A DNA stretch of 64,000 nt from Clostridia bacterium (GTDB lineage Bacteria > Bacillota > Clostridia > Christensenellales > Aristaeellaceae), in assembly GCA_017543905.1 (NCBI GenBank), contig JAFYFC010000040.1, forward strand, positions 50,824 to 114,823. Direction: 5' to 3'. A program made the translations under genes and the position numbers. Positions within the stretch are counted from its first letter, which is position 1. Each line of letters begins with the position of its first letter. Below, in pieces: positions 42,995 through 52,014 of this stretch. Below the pieces are notes generated by a model that had not been told where the DNA came from, did not search any database, and saw only the letters and a program-made list of their open reading frames with translations.

Positions 42995-44104
42995 ATGAAA
43001 CCCGTAAACGTTGCGATGATAGGCGTAGGCTGCATAAGCGGCATATACCTCGAAAACATAACCAACGTATTCAAGGATATAAAGCTGATCGGCGTGTGCG
43101 ATCTCGTGCGCGAGAGAGCGGAGCAGGCTCAGAAAAAGTACAACGTTCCGAAGCTCTACGAAACGATGTACGACGCGTTCAACGACCCCGAGGTCGAGGT
43201 GATACTCAATCTTACCCGTCCTTACGAACATTACGGCGTAAGCAAGCCCGCGCTCGAGGCCGGAAAGCACGTTTACAGCGAAAAGCCGCTGGGCGCGTCT
43301 CTCGAGGAGGGCAAGGAATTGGTGCGCCTTGCGGAGGAAAAGGGCCTTATGCTCGGCGGCGCGCCGGATACCTTCATGGGCGCGGGAATTCAGACGTGCA
43401 GACGGCTTATAGACGACGGATTTATAGGCGACGTGGTCGGCAGCGCCGCCTTCATGATCTGCCGCGGACACGAGAGCTGGCATCCGGACCCCGACTTCTA
43501 TTATCAGTACGGCGGAGGCCCGATGTTCGACATGGGCCCGTACTATCTGACCGCGCTCATTAATCTGTGCGGCGGTATCCACTCGGTCATGAGCGCGAGC
43601 AAAAAGTCCTTTGAAAAGCGCCTGATAACCAGCCAGCCTTTCGCGGGCACGGAGATAAACGTAAGCGTCAACACGTACGTCGCAGGCACGATCAAGTACG
43701 ATTCGGGCGCAATAGGCACGCTCTTCACCACGTTCGACGCATACTACCCCTATCAGGCGAGGTTTGAGGTGTACGGCAGCCGCGGCACGCTGTTCGTGCC
43801 CGATCCGAACACCTTCGGCGGCCCGGTAAAGCTGTTCCGTCCCGAGGACGGCGAGGTGCGCGAGATACCGCTCATTTACGATTACAAACAAAACAGCCGC
43901 GGACTCGGACTTGACGATATGGCCGTGGCAATACGCACAGGCCGCGAGGCGCGCGCTGATTACAGGCAAACCTTCCACGTGCTCGACGCGATGACCGGCT
44001 TTGAGAGAAGCGCGCAGAGCGGACGCTGGGTGCGCATGAGCACGAAGTACAAGCGCAAAAAGGCGATGGTCAAGGCGAGTCTGACCGGAGTACTGGATGA
44101 GTAA
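42995..44104 (+). CDS. Gfo/Idh/MocA family dehydrogenase
   Basis: 369 residues from ATG 42995, behind AAGGAGGGG. Rossmann motif VAMIGVGCISGIYLENI at the N-terminus, the family's EKP motif in VYSEKPLGASLEEG, and HPDPDFYYQYGGGPMFDMGP in the catalytic domain. NAD(P)-dependent oxidation or reduction of a sugar or cyclitol is expected. The stop lies inside the VanY-like gene (8-bp overlap). Paired with ThuA. Confidence 0.9.
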   Translation: MKPVNVAMIGVGCISGIYLENITNVFKDIKLIGVCDLVRERAEQAQKKYNVPKLYETMYDAFNDPEVEVILNLTRPYEHYGVSKPALEAGKHVYSEKPLGASLEEGKELVRLAEEKGLMLGGAPDTFMGAGIQTCRRLIDDGFIGDVVGSAAFMICRGHESWHPDPDFYYQYGGGPMFDMGPYYLTALINLCGGIHSVMSASKKSFEKRLITSQPFAGTEINVSVNTYVAGTIKYDSGAIGTLFTTFDAYYPYQARFEVYGSRGTLFVPDPNTFGGPVKLFRPEDGEVREIPLIYDYKQNSRGLGLDDMAVAIRTGREARADYRQTFHVLDAMTGFERSAQSGRWVRMSTKYKRKKAMVKASLTGVLDE

Positions 44105-44774
44105 GCAGGAGCGCGGCGCAAACGCGAAAAAGCGCAGGCGCGGCTCGCTTTTCCCAATAGTCCTCGCGTTTTTGATGATAGCGGCGCTCGCGTTCGCAGG
44201 CGGGTACAAAACCGGCTTCGAGCGCGGCAATGCAAAACGCAGGCAGGGCAGCTCCCTGCTGCTCGTAAACGAGAGCCATCCCCTGAGCGCGGATTACGTG
44301 CCCGAGGAGCTTGTAAGGCTGTACGACATGCGTCACTCCTTCCGGCTTGCAAAAAGCGACATATATCTCACCTACGACACGTATCTTGCCGCGCAGGATA
44401 TGTTCGCGGCAGCCGAAAGCGAGAACATGAACGGTTACATAATCACAAGCGGCTACCGTTCCTACGATAAACAGGCAGAGGTATATGCGGAGAGCCAGCC
44501 GGGCTACGCTCAGAAGCCCGGCTGCAGCGAGCATCAGACCGGACTGTGCTTCGACGTGACGGTCGAGACGGCGCAGGGCTTCGAGAATACGCCCCAGTAC
44601 CGCTGGCTGCGCGCGAACGCGCATAAATACGGCTTTATACAGCGTTATCCCGCCGACAAGGCAGACGTCACGGGCATATCATACGAGCCCTGGCATTATC
44701 GCTACGTTGGCGCGGACGCAGCGAACGAAATGTACAAAAACTCACTTACGCTCGAGGAATATCTGGGAAGCTGA
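44097..44774 (+). CDS. Membrane-anchored D,D-carboxypeptidase-like protein, VanY family
   Basis: 225 residues. Basic N-terminus (ANAKKRRRGS) and one transmembrane helix (LFPIVLAFLMIAALAFAGGY) place the rest outside. The peptidase domain has the M15 zinc motifs: SGYRSYDKQAEVY, CSEHQTGLCFDVTV (His and Asp) and EPWHYRYVG (His). These enzymes trim the terminal D-Ala of peptidoglycan stems. It overlaps the sugar dehydrogenase gene, which may be chance coupling. Without vanH/A/X genes it is an ordinary wall enzyme, not a resistance determinant. Confidence 0.9.
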   Translation: MSKQERGANAKKRRRGSLFPIVLAFLMIAALAFAGGYKTGFERGNAKRRQGSSLLLVNESHPLSADYVPEELVRLYDMRHSFRLAKSDIYLTYDTYLAAQDMFAAAESENMNGYIITSGYRSYDKQAEVYAESQPGYAQKPGCSEHQTGLCFDVTVETAQGFENTPQYRWLRANAHKYGFIQRYPADKADVTGISYEPWHYRYVGADAANEMYKNSLTLEEYLGS

Positions 44775-44822
44775 GACAGACGTCAGGTACAGGCGCATCT
44801 GCCTGAACGCGGGAGCGACAGA

Positions 44823-45458
44823 ATGGATACATTTGAAATCACGGCTTTTGCAGCGGCTGCAGCTGTCTCGGCGTTATTCTGCGCGCTGTTTTTGCGCAGC
44901 GGAAAGCGAAGAACAGCAAGGCGCGCCGCGTTCAAATGCGTCCCGGGCACGGCGTCGTTTCTTTCCGCGCTGCTGCTGACGCTGCATAAACCCGCTTTCA
45001 CCGCATACTCAGCGCTTATCGTTGCAGGGCTGCTCGTATGCACTGCGGCGGACGCCGTGCTGGAGTTTGTGTTCCTGCCCGGCGTATGCTGCTTCGCCGC
45101 CGCGCATCTGTGCTTTATATGCGCGTTCTGGCTGCGCGGCGTGCCGGGCGTCGCCGGAATAGTGTGTTTTGCCTGTGTGTACGCGCTGTTTTTGCTGATA
45201 TACGCGCGCGTCAGGCATCTGCGCGCGCACAGCTTTCCGGCGGGAGCGTTTTGGGGGTATTCCAGCGTGCTCGCGTTCATGCTCGCCTCTTCCCTGCGCT
45301 CAGGCGCTTATGCTGTCGTCGGCGCGGCGCTTTTCACGATTTCGGACACGCTGCTGGGGCTACGCATATTCGGAGCGCTCAGGCATAAAGCAAGCGGAGC
45401 CGTTGTCATGATCACATACTACTCCGCGCTGCTGATGCTGTCCGCAAGCGTATTGTAA
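44823..45458 (+). CDS. YhhN family membrane protein (lysoplasmalogenase-like)
   Basis: 211 residues, about eight helices. AADAVLEFVFLPGVCCFAAAH and ALFTISDTLLGLRIFG correspond to the two conserved acidic motifs of YhhN/TMEM86, whose characterised members hydrolyse lysoplasmalogens. Many anaerobic Clostridia have plasmalogens, so the function is plausible. GGGAG precedes the start; 48 bp after the VanY-like gene. Confidence 0.75.
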   Translation: MDTFEITAFAAAAAVSALFCALFLRSGKRRTARRAAFKCVPGTASFLSALLLTLHKPAFTAYSALIVAGLLVCTAADAVLEFVFLPGVCCFAAAHLCFICAFWLRGVPGVAGIVCFACVYALFLLIYARVRHLRAHSFPAGAFWGYSSVLAFMLASSLRSGAYAVVGAALFTISDTLLGLRIFGALRHKASGAVVMITYYSALLMLSASVL

Positions 45459-45582
45459 GAAGCGGATAACGGAACGCAAAAATAACAGCATGCTGCTTGT
45501 CAAAAGCGGCGGCAAAGCCAATAATTACGGCGTACTCACGATATAAGGCTCTGAACCAATTATACGAAAGGAAGAATTCGAT

Positions 45583-46641
45583 ATGAAGGTTGCAATCATC
45601 GGCTGCGGTACGATCGCAAACAGCGCGCACATTCCCGCATATATGGACAATCCTGACGCCGAAATCAAGTATTTCTGCGACGTAATTCCCGAAAAGGCGC
45701 TCTCCTGCGCAGAAAAATACGGCTGCGGCAAGGCCGTGACGGATTACAGGGAGGTGCTTGCCGATCCCGAGGTGGCGGCGGTAAGCGTATGCACGCCCAA
45801 CAACATGCATGCGGAGATCTCTATCGCCGCGATGCGCGCCGGAAAAGACGTGCTGTGCGAGAAGCCTGCCGCGCGCACGCTCGCCGAAGCATGCGAAATG
45901 CTGAAGGTGCATAACGAAACCGGCAGGATACTGAACATAGGCGTAGTAAACCGTTTCAACGACAACGTAAACCTTATCAAAAAGTTCATAGACGACGGAA
46001 AGCTCGGACGGATATACCACGTTTACATGTCCTTCCGCTCTCACAGATCGATACCCGGTCTGGGCGGCGCGTTTACGACGAAGGCGATCGCGGGCGGCGG
46101 CGCGCTCATCGACTGGGGCGTACATTTCCTGGATATAGTAATGTACTGCTGCTCTGATCCGAAGCCGCTCACCGTCAGCGGCGAAGCGTTCTGCGAACTG
46201 GGCAAGGATATGCCCTCCTACGTTTACACCTCCATGTGGGCGGAGGATACCAAGAACCTGAACGGGACCTACGACGTCGACGATTCAGTCGCCGCGTTCA
46301 TCAGGACTTCAGGTCCTTCCATCACCGTACACGGCGCATGGGCGCAGAACATAGGCGAAAACGAGATGTATATAGATTTCATGGGCGATAAGGGCGGAAT
46401 AAGACTTTCGTACGGCAAGACGTTCAAATACTATACCACGGAAGGCGAATCGCTCATCTCATATACTCCTGAGATAAAGACGCGCAACCATTTCAAAAAC
46501 GAAATAAACGCGTTCGTCAAGGACGTTCAGACCCGTGAGAAGCTGCCCTCCTCCATCGAAACCGTTATACTCACGCAGCAGATAATGCAGGCGATATACG
46601 ATTCCTCAGACACTCACCGCGAGATAACGCTCGCGCAGTAA
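45583..46641 (+). CDS. Gfo/Idh/MocA family dehydrogenase (second)
   Basis: 352 residues. VAIIGCGTIANSAHIPAY (nucleotide binding), CTPNNMHAEISIAAM, LCEKPAARTLAEA (EKP motif) and GGGALIDWGVHFLDIV (catalytic region) are family hallmarks. It is not closely similar to the copy at 43 kb by eye. AAAGGAAG before the ATG. It stands alone between a 124-bp spacer and a strong terminator. Substrate unknown. Confidence 0.9.
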   Translation: MKVAIIGCGTIANSAHIPAYMDNPDAEIKYFCDVIPEKALSCAEKYGCGKAVTDYREVLADPEVAAVSVCTPNNMHAEISIAAMRAGKDVLCEKPAARTLAEACEMLKVHNETGRILNIGVVNRFNDNVNLIKKFIDDGKLGRIYHVYMSFRSHRSIPGLGGAFTTKAIAGGGALIDWGVHFLDIVMYCCSDPKPLTVSGEAFCELGKDMPSYVYTSMWAEDTKNLNGTYDVDDSVAAFIRTSGPSITVHGAWAQNIGENEMYIDFMGDKGGIRLSYGKTFKYYTTEGESLISYTPEIKTRNHFKNEINAFVKDVQTREKLPSSIETVILTQQIMQAIYDSSDTHREITLAQ

Positions 46642-46682
46642 CGGATCAAAGCGCTTAAACGCATATAAGCAGCACGCTTCCG

Positions 46683-46719
46683 AACGCGAACCTGCCGCTT
46701 TGCCGTACGGGTTCGCGTT
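46683..46719 (+). terminator. Terminator of the second Gfo/Idh/MocA gene
   Basis: Perfect 10-bp arms AACGCGAACC / GGTTCGCGTT followed by TTGTGTTTATT, 41 bp after the stop. Confidence 0.7.
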
Positions 46720-46759
46720 TTGTGTTTATTACAAAGTTTTTAATAATCCGGCTGCGTTC

Positions 46760-46788
46760 TTGATTTCATTTTCAAAAAGTGGTATCAT
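46760..46788 (+). promoter_or_regulatory. Promoter of the GH18-ldh-DUF1858 operon
   Basis: TTGATT (46760-46765), 17-bp spacer, TATCAT (46783-46788), 31 bp before the GH18 start. Confidence 0.55.
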
Positions 46789-46819
46789 AACAATACGTAA
46801 GTATGGAAAGGAAGCTGCA

Positions 46820-47818
46820 ATGAAGATACTGGGCTATGTGGGCGACAGAGACCTGCCCGACGTAACGCGCGAGGACGCGCTGATGCTGGACACGATAAAT
46901 ATCGCCTTCGGCCACGTGGGCAAGGACAGCGCGCTCGAAACGAAGGGCATACGCCACACAGACGAGCTGAGCCGGATTCGTTCGTATAACCCGGACATCA
47001 AATTCGTATTAAGCGTTGGCGGCTGGGGCGCGGGCGGCTTTTCCATAATGAGCCGTACGCAGGAAGGACGGAGTATCTTCGCTGAAAGCTGTGCCGGGTA
47101 TGCGTTTGCGCACGGTCTTGACGGCATAGACATCGACTGGGAATACCCCTGCAACGATTCAGCGAACATAGACGCTCATCCCTCTGACAAGCAGAATTAC
47201 ACATTGCTTCTTGATGAGCTCCGCAAGGCCTTGGGGCAGGAAAAAATCGTGTCCATCGCAGCGGGCGCGGGCAGATATTTCGTCCGCGACACGGAAATGG
47301 ACAAGGTCGCCGATATCTGCTCTTACGTGCAGCTGATGACCTACGACATGCGCTCCGGCTTCTGCAGACAGTCCGGACATCACACCGCGCCGTTCGCTTC
47401 AAAGGGCGACGACAGCGGTCTTGATACGCGTTCCATAACAGAAATGTTTATAAGCGCGGGCGTACCGGCTGAAAAGATCGTAATAGGCGTCGCGTTTTAT
47501 TCCCGCCGCTGGGACGGCGTGCCGAACGTAAACCACGGACTGCTTCAGAAAGCCGCCACCACAGGCAATTACGGGCCCGGCTACACCGAGCTCGTGAACA
47601 ACTGGATAAACAAAAACGGCTTTACACGTTATTTCGACGAGGACGCCAAGGCGCCTTTCCTGTTTAACGGAGAAAGCCTGATAAGCTACGACGACCCGGA
47701 GTCTGTGACCGCCAAATGCGAGTATCTGAAGCACGCGGGGCTCATGGGCATAATGTACTGGGAACACAAATGCGACAGCGAACGCGTGCTGCTTAAAACC
47801 ATGCACGCGTGCCGCTGA
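46820..47818 (+). CDS. Glycoside hydrolase family 18, cytoplasmic
   Basis: 332 residues from ATG 46820, behind GGAAAGGAAG; an upstream in-frame ATG lies before the promoter. The GH18 catalytic motif DGIDIDWEYP is complete, with substrate-assisted catalysis by the terminal Glu; KFVLSVGGWGAGGFS and QLMTYDMR are further signatures. Such proteins act on chitin or N-glycan core oligosaccharides. No signal peptide is present, so the substrate must be intracellular, for example imported chito-oligosaccharides. It is followed 20 bp later by ldh. Confidence 0.92.
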   Translation: MKILGYVGDRDLPDVTREDALMLDTINIAFGHVGKDSALETKGIRHTDELSRIRSYNPDIKFVLSVGGWGAGGFSIMSRTQEGRSIFAESCAGYAFAHGLDGIDIDWEYPCNDSANIDAHPSDKQNYTLLLDELRKALGQEKIVSIAAGAGRYFVRDTEMDKVADICSYVQLMTYDMRSGFCRQSGHHTAPFASKGDDSGLDTRSITEMFISAGVPAEKIVIGVAFYSRRWDGVPNVNHGLLQKAATTGNYGPGYTELVNNWINKNGFTRYFDEDAKAPFLFNGESLISYDDPESVTAKCEYLKHAGLMGIMYWEHKCDSERVLLKTMHACR

Positions 47819-47838
47819 GTATAAACAGGCAGGACAGT

Positions 47839-48792
47839 ATGGAAACGGCAGATCGCAGAAAAGTAACCATAGTCGGCTGCGGCTTCGTGGGCAGCGCCTC
47901 GGCTTTCGCACTGATGGAAAGCGGCCTGTTTTCGGAAATGGTGCTGATAGACAGCGATTCTTCGAAGGCGGAGGGCGAAGCGCTCGACATATCTCATGGG
48001 CTTCCCTTCGCGCAGCCGATGAAGATATACGCCGGCACCTATGACGACGCGGCGGATTCGGACATAATAATCGTAACCGCAGGCGCAGGTCAGAAGCCCG
48101 GCGAGACGCGGCTTGACCTGGTCAAAAAGAACGTCGGCATAATGTCGCAGATAATCCCCCAGATCGCCTCGCGCAAATTCGGCGGCATACTTCTGATAGT
48201 CGCAAATCCCGTGGACATACTTACCTATGCCGCGCTCAAGCTGTCCGGTCTGCCGGAAAACCGTGTTATCGGCTCCGGCACGGTGCTCGATACGGCGCGG
48301 CTCAAATACCTCCTGGGCGAGCATCTGAGAATAGACAGCCGCAGCGTACACGCCTGCATAATCGGAGAGCACGGCGATAGCGAGATCGTAGCCTGGTCGT
48401 CGGTAAACGTCAGCGGCGTTCCGCTCTCCCGCTTCTGCGAGATGCGCGGGTTTTATAACCACACCCGCGCGATGGAGCGCATAGCAAACGAGGTCAAAAA
48501 CAGCGCATACGTCATAATAGACAAGAAAAAAGCCACATATTACGGCATAGCTATGTCCGTGCGCAGGATATGCGAGGCGATAATACGCGACGAAAAGTCG
48601 ATACTGCCGCTTTCGGTAATGCAGCACGGCGAGTTCGGGCCGGACGACGTGGTGCTCTCGATGCCGGTGATCATAGGCGCGAACGGCCCGGAGGGCATGG
48701 TTCCGATGGCGCTCAGCACGCAGGAGCTCGATGCGCTGAACGCATCCGCTGAAACACTTAAATCCATTATCCGCGAAACGGATATGAAATAA
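47839..48792 (+). CDS. ldh: L-lactate dehydrogenase
   Basis: 317 residues. It reduces pyruvate to L-lactate with NADH. VTIVGCGFVGSASAFALM binds NAD; GQKPGETRLDLVKKN carries the Gln that specifies lactate rather than malate and the active-site Arg; IGEHGDSE is the catalytic His motif. The ATG at 47839 was taken since an earlier one lies inside the GH18 gene; the ribosome site AGGACA is weak, so expression may depend on the upstream gene. Oxaloacetate use is unlikely given the Gln. Confidence 0.93.
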   Translation: METADRRKVTIVGCGFVGSASAFALMESGLFSEMVLIDSDSSKAEGEALDISHGLPFAQPMKIYAGTYDDAADSDIIIVTAGAGQKPGETRLDLVKKNVGIMSQIIPQIASRKFGGILLIVANPVDILTYAALKLSGLPENRVIGSGTVLDTARLKYLLGEHLRIDSRSVHACIIGEHGDSEIVAWSSVNVSGVPLSRFCEMRGFYNHTRAMERIANEVKNSAYVIIDKKKATYYGIAMSVRRICEAIIRDEKSILPLSVMQHGEFGPDDVVLSMPVIIGANGPEGMVPMALSTQELDALNASAETLKSIIRETDMK

Positions 48793-48806
48793 AGGAGGAA
48801 AACTTC

Positions 48807-49019
48807 ATGGACATCAATCTCGGCAGCAAAATCAAGGAAATTCTCGCAAAATACCCCCAGATAAAGAGCAAGCTCGCTGAAATCAGCCCCAAGTTCAAGT
48901 TCGCGGGCAGCTTCCTTGGCAAGCTCTTCTCTAACGACACCGTGGAAAGCATCGCCAAAAAGATCAATATCGATCCCAACGAGCTTTTAAACAAGATCAA
49001 GAGCCTGATAGCGAAATAA
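48807..49019 (+). CDS. Small DUF1858-like protein
   Basis: 70 residues behind AAAGGAGG, 14 bp after ldh. The sequence EILAKYPQIKSKLAEISPKF followed by KINIDPNELLNKIKSL fits the longer DUF1858 form, a small helical domain often found beside redox enzymes or hybrid-cluster proteins. No cysteine is present, so it does not bind a cluster itself. No signal peptide. Function unknown. Confidence 0.7.
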   Translation: MDINLGSKIKEILAKYPQIKSKLAEISPKFKFAGSFLGKLFSNDTVESIAKKINIDPNELLNKIKSLIAK

Positions 49020-49033
49020 TCAGACATAAAACA

Positions 49034-49060
49034 CGGCGGGGACTTTCACAGTCTCCGCCG
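49034..49060. terminator. Bidirectional terminator between ldh operon and rubrerythrin gene
   Basis: 11-bp arms CGGCGGGGACT / AGTCTCCGCCG with one G-T pair, followed by CGTTTTTTAT on the plus strand and TGTTTTATG on the minus strand. Confidence 0.75.
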
Positions 49061-49074
49061 CGTTTTTTATTTCG

Positions 49075-49731
49075 TCAATAGTTTTCCGCGTTGACCTCGA
49101 AATAGGACTGCGGATGCGCGCAGACCGGGCAAATGTCGGGCGCCTTCGTGCCTACTACGATATGACCGCAGTTACGGCACTCCCAGATCTTTACCTCGCT
49201 CTTTTCGAATACCTGCGCGGTTTCGACGTTTTTAAGCAGTGCGCGGTAACGTTCCTCGTGATGCTTCTCTATCGCAGCTACGCCGCGGAATTTGGCCGCC
49301 AGCTCCGGGAAGCCTTCCGCCTCGGCAGTCTTCGCAAAGCCCTCGTACATATCCGTCCACTCGAAGTTTTCGCCGTCCGCCGCCGCAGCAAGATTCTGAG
49401 CGGTATCGCCGATGCCGTTCAGCTCCTTGAACCACATTTTGGCGTGCTCCTTCTCGTTGTCGGCCGTCTTCAGGAACATCGCCGCGATCTGCTCGTAGCC
49501 TTCCTTCTTTGCCTTGGACGCGAAGTACGTATACTTGTTGCGCGCCTGGCTTTCGCCCGCAAACGCCGCCTGCAGGTTCTTTTCCGTCTGAGTGCCCGCG
49601 TAGGGATTGGCTTTCTTGTCTTCCACGAGCTCAAGCTTGTCGCCCTTCGCCTTGCACAGGGGGCATACGGGCTCCTGACCGTCTTCTACCGTAAAGGTCT
49701 TTCCGCAGACTTTGCACTTATAGGTTTTCAT
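49075..49731 (-). CDS. rbr: Rubrerythrin with rubredoxin domains at both ends
   Basis: 218 residues. N-terminal rubredoxin-type zinc/iron ribbon (Cys6, 9, 23, 26), a four-helix diiron domain with Glu/His ligands in [32 protein letters not shown] and IEKHHEERY, and a C-terminal rubredoxin domain ([11 protein letters not shown] ... CPVCAHPQ). The protein reduces hydrogen peroxide, with electrons from NADH via a reductase. Double-rubredoxin forms exist in Clostridia as part of the O2/peroxide response. Good GGAGG site; the neighbours are the flavodiiron protein and superoxide reductase. Confidence 0.93.
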   Translation of the reverse strand: MKTYKCKVCGKTFTVEDGQEPVCPLCKAKGDKLELVEDKKANPYAGTQTEKNLQAAFAGESQARNKYTYFASKAKKEGYEQIAAMFLKTADNEKEHAKMWFKELNGIGDTAQNLAAAADGENFEWTDMYEGFAKTAEAEGFPELAAKFRGVAAIEKHHEERYRALLKNVETAQVFEKSEVKIWECRNCGHIVVGTKAPDICPVCAHPQSYFEVNAENY

Positions 49732-49783
49732 AAACTACCTCCACCTGTTTGATCGTCTTGTAACGGACATACGCCCGATTACG

Positions 49784-51580
49784 TCAATTGGTTATGGGCT
49801 CGAAGTCTGCCGCGCCGTGCTTGCACAGCGGACACACGAAGTCCTCCGGGAGCTCCTCTCCCTCGTATACATAGCCGCACACCTTGCACACCCAGCCCTT
49901 TTTACCTTCGGTCTGAGGCTTGGGCTTCACATTGGTCTGGTAATAGGTGTAAGTCATCGTGTCCTTGTCGTTTATAACGCGCGCCTCCGTTACTGAGCAG
50001 ATGAACATCCCGTGCGTATCGAGATCCACGTACTGCTCGACCTTAAGAGACATGAACGCGTTTATGTACTTGGGCAGGAATACAAGCCCGTTGTCGCTTC
50101 TGAGCACGCGCGTGCCCTCGAACTTGTCCGCTGTACGGCCGCTTCTGAAGCCGAAATTCTCAAATACCGCAAACGGCGCTTCGACGCTCAGGCAGTTCAC
50201 GTTCATTATCCCGGTCTGCTTTATGATGTGATGGGAATAATTCTGCTTGTTGATGCACACCGCGACGCGGTTGGGCGTATTGGTAACCTGCGTTACGGTA
50301 TTCACGATAAGGCCGTTGTCCTTCTTGCCGTCGTTTGAGGTGACCACGTACAGACCGTAGCCGATTTTGAACAGGGCGGTAAGGTCGTTTTTGTTGGCGG
50401 TCTCGCCGTTTCGGGCCACGTATTCGCCCGTAAGCTCCTCGCTGAGCGCGTCTATCTGAGCTTTGCTGACGTCGTCAAGAGCGGAGGTTATCTTTACAGA
50501 AGCGGCGGTATAGGTGATATTTACGCTCTTTTCAAGCAGCGACTTCATCACCTTTGCGGCCTGCGGCGCCCAGGAGCCGTTTTCGACGAACGCGACCGTG
50601 CGGTTTTTATATCCGCGCTCCGTAAGATGCTCTATGAACGTGCGCATGAACGGGAATATATCCGCATTGTAGGTAGTTGTCGCAAGCACGAGCTTGTTGT
50701 ACCTGAAGGCGTCCTCTACCGCCTCGGCCATATCCGTGCGCGCAAGATCGTGGACTACGACCTTGGGGCAGCTTCTGGCCTTGAGCTTTTCCGCAAGCAT
50801 GTCGACCGCCTGCTTCGTATTTCCGTAAACGGAGGTGTAGGCTATAACTATGCCTTCGCTTTCGGCGGCATATGAGGACCACGTATCGTACAGCGATACG
50901 TAGTAGCCGATGTTCTCAGTTAGCACGGGGCCGTGCAGCGGGCAGATCGTTTGGATGTCGAGCCCGGACGCTTTTTTGAGCAGCGCCTGCACCTGTGCGC
51001 CGTACTTTCCGACTATGCCGAAATAATAGCGTCTGGCTTCGCACGCCCAGTCCTCGTCCGCGTCCAGCGCGCCGAACTTGCCGAACGCGTCCGCGGAGAA
51101 CAGCACCTTGTCGGTACTGTCGTATGTCAGCATGACCTCCGGCCAGTGCACCATAGGCGCGGCGACAAACGTAAGATTGTGCCTGCCCAGCGAAAGCGTG
51201 CTGCCCTCGGATATCACGACGCGCCTGTCTTCGTATTCCTTACCAAAGAAATTGCGCATCATCGCGAAGGCCTTCGCGCTCGCGCAGACCGTCGCGTCCG
51301 GATACGTGCTCATGAACGCGGCGATGTTCGCGGAGTGATCGGGCTCCATATGCTGCACGATAAGATAATCCGGTCTGCGCCCTTCAAGCGCGGAGGAAAG
51401 ATTGTCCAGCCACTCGTGCGTGAAGCGCCTGTCTACGGTGTCGAACACCGCGGTCTTATCGTCGAGTATCACATATGAATTGTACGCCATGCCGTTAGGC
51501 ACGGTATACTGCCCCTCGAAGATGTCGATTTTGCGGTCGTTGACGCCCGCGTAGCGTATATCTGCGCTGATCCTGTTCAT
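49784..51580 (-). CDS. Flavodiiron protein with flavin reductase and rubredoxin domains
   Basis: 598 residues, four modules. Metallo-beta-lactamase-like diiron domain with HMEPDHSANI, MVHWPEVMLTY, FSADAFGKFG and CPLHGPVL; flavodoxin domain from about 258 (IVIAYTSVYGNTKQAVDML); a flavin-reductase-like (FMN) domain from about 405 (LTALFKIGYGLYVVTSNDGK); and a C-terminal rubredoxin (WVCKVCGYVYEGEELPEDF, CPLCKHG). Such proteins reduce O2 to water or NO to N2O. Having the flavin reductase and rubredoxin fused makes a nearly self-contained NAD(P)H-driven O2 reductase. Start 11 bp after the superoxide reductase gene. Confidence 0.93.
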   Translation of the reverse strand: MNRISADIRYAGVNDRKIDIFEGQYTVPNGMAYNSYVILDDKTAVFDTVDRRFTHEWLDNLSSALEGRRPDYLIVQHMEPDHSANIAAFMSTYPDATVCASAKAFAMMRNFFGKEYEDRRVVISEGSTLSLGRHNLTFVAAPMVHWPEVMLTYDSTDKVLFSADAFGKFGALDADEDWACEARRYYFGIVGKYGAQVQALLKKASGLDIQTICPLHGPVLTENIGYYVSLYDTWSSYAAESEGIVIAYTSVYGNTKQAVDMLAEKLKARSCPKVVVHDLARTDMAEAVEDAFRYNKLVLATTTYNADIFPFMRTFIEHLTERGYKNRTVAFVENGSWAPQAAKVMKSLLEKSVNITYTAASVKITSALDDVSKAQIDALSEELTGEYVARNGETANKNDLTALFKIGYGLYVVTSNDGKKDNGLIVNTVTQVTNTPNRVAVCINKQNYSHHIIKQTGIMNVNCLSVEAPFAVFENFGFRSGRTADKFEGTRVLRSDNGLVFLPKYINAFMSLKVEQYVDLDTHGMFICSVTEARVINDKDTMTYTYYQTNVKPKPQTEGKKGWVCKVCGYVYEGEELPEDFVCPLCKHGAADFEPITN

Positions 51581-51591
51581 GCTTTATCCTC

Positions 51592-51966
51592 TTACGCCTT
51601 CCAGAGCGAATGCAGGTTGCAGTATGCGTATACCGCTTCGACCTCGTCGCCCTCGCAGATGGAGAAGCATACCTCCGGCGCGCTGCCCGGCGTCAAGGCC
51701 TTGCGCTGGTTGCCGAATTTGGTCTGAAGCGAAACCCATTCGATGTAATGCTCCTCGAGCATCGGATGCGCGACGGAGCCTACCTTTACGTGCACCTTTC
51801 CGTTTTTGACCTCGTATACCGGCACGTGCTTTTCGAGCGCAGCGTCGGTGCTGCAGGGGATCATCTCCTGCATCGGCTGTCCGCAGCACACGACAGGCGA
51901 ACCCGTCGCCTTTACCAGCGCGATAATCTGTCCGCATACCGGGCAGCGATAAAACTTCATTTCCAT
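51592..51966 (-). CDS. dfx: Desulfoferrodoxin (superoxide reductase)
   Basis: 124 residues. N-terminal desulforedoxin-like iron site (CPVCGQ ... VVCCGQPM) and the catalytic iron site with His/Cys ligands in EKHVPVYE, AHPMLEEHYIEW and CNLHSLW. It reduces superoxide to peroxide without making O2, so rubrerythrin nearby would deal with the product. GGGAGG precedes the ATG at 51966. First gene of the O2-defence operon. Confidence 0.93.
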   Translation of the reverse strand: MEMKFYRCPVCGQIIALVKATGSPVVCCGQPMQEMIPCSTDAALEKHVPVYEVKNGKVHVKVGSVAHPMLEEHYIEWVSLQTKFGNQRKALTPGSAPEVCFSICEGDEVEAVYAYCNLHSLWKA

Positions 51967-52014
51967 AATGTACCTCCCGTTGTCATTATCATATAAGGCT
52001 TGCGCCCATTATGT

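Noticed and set aside
44097..44774. Vancomycin resistance (VanY) determinant
   Set aside because: Only the M15 peptidase is present; no vanHAX or two-component genes are nearby.
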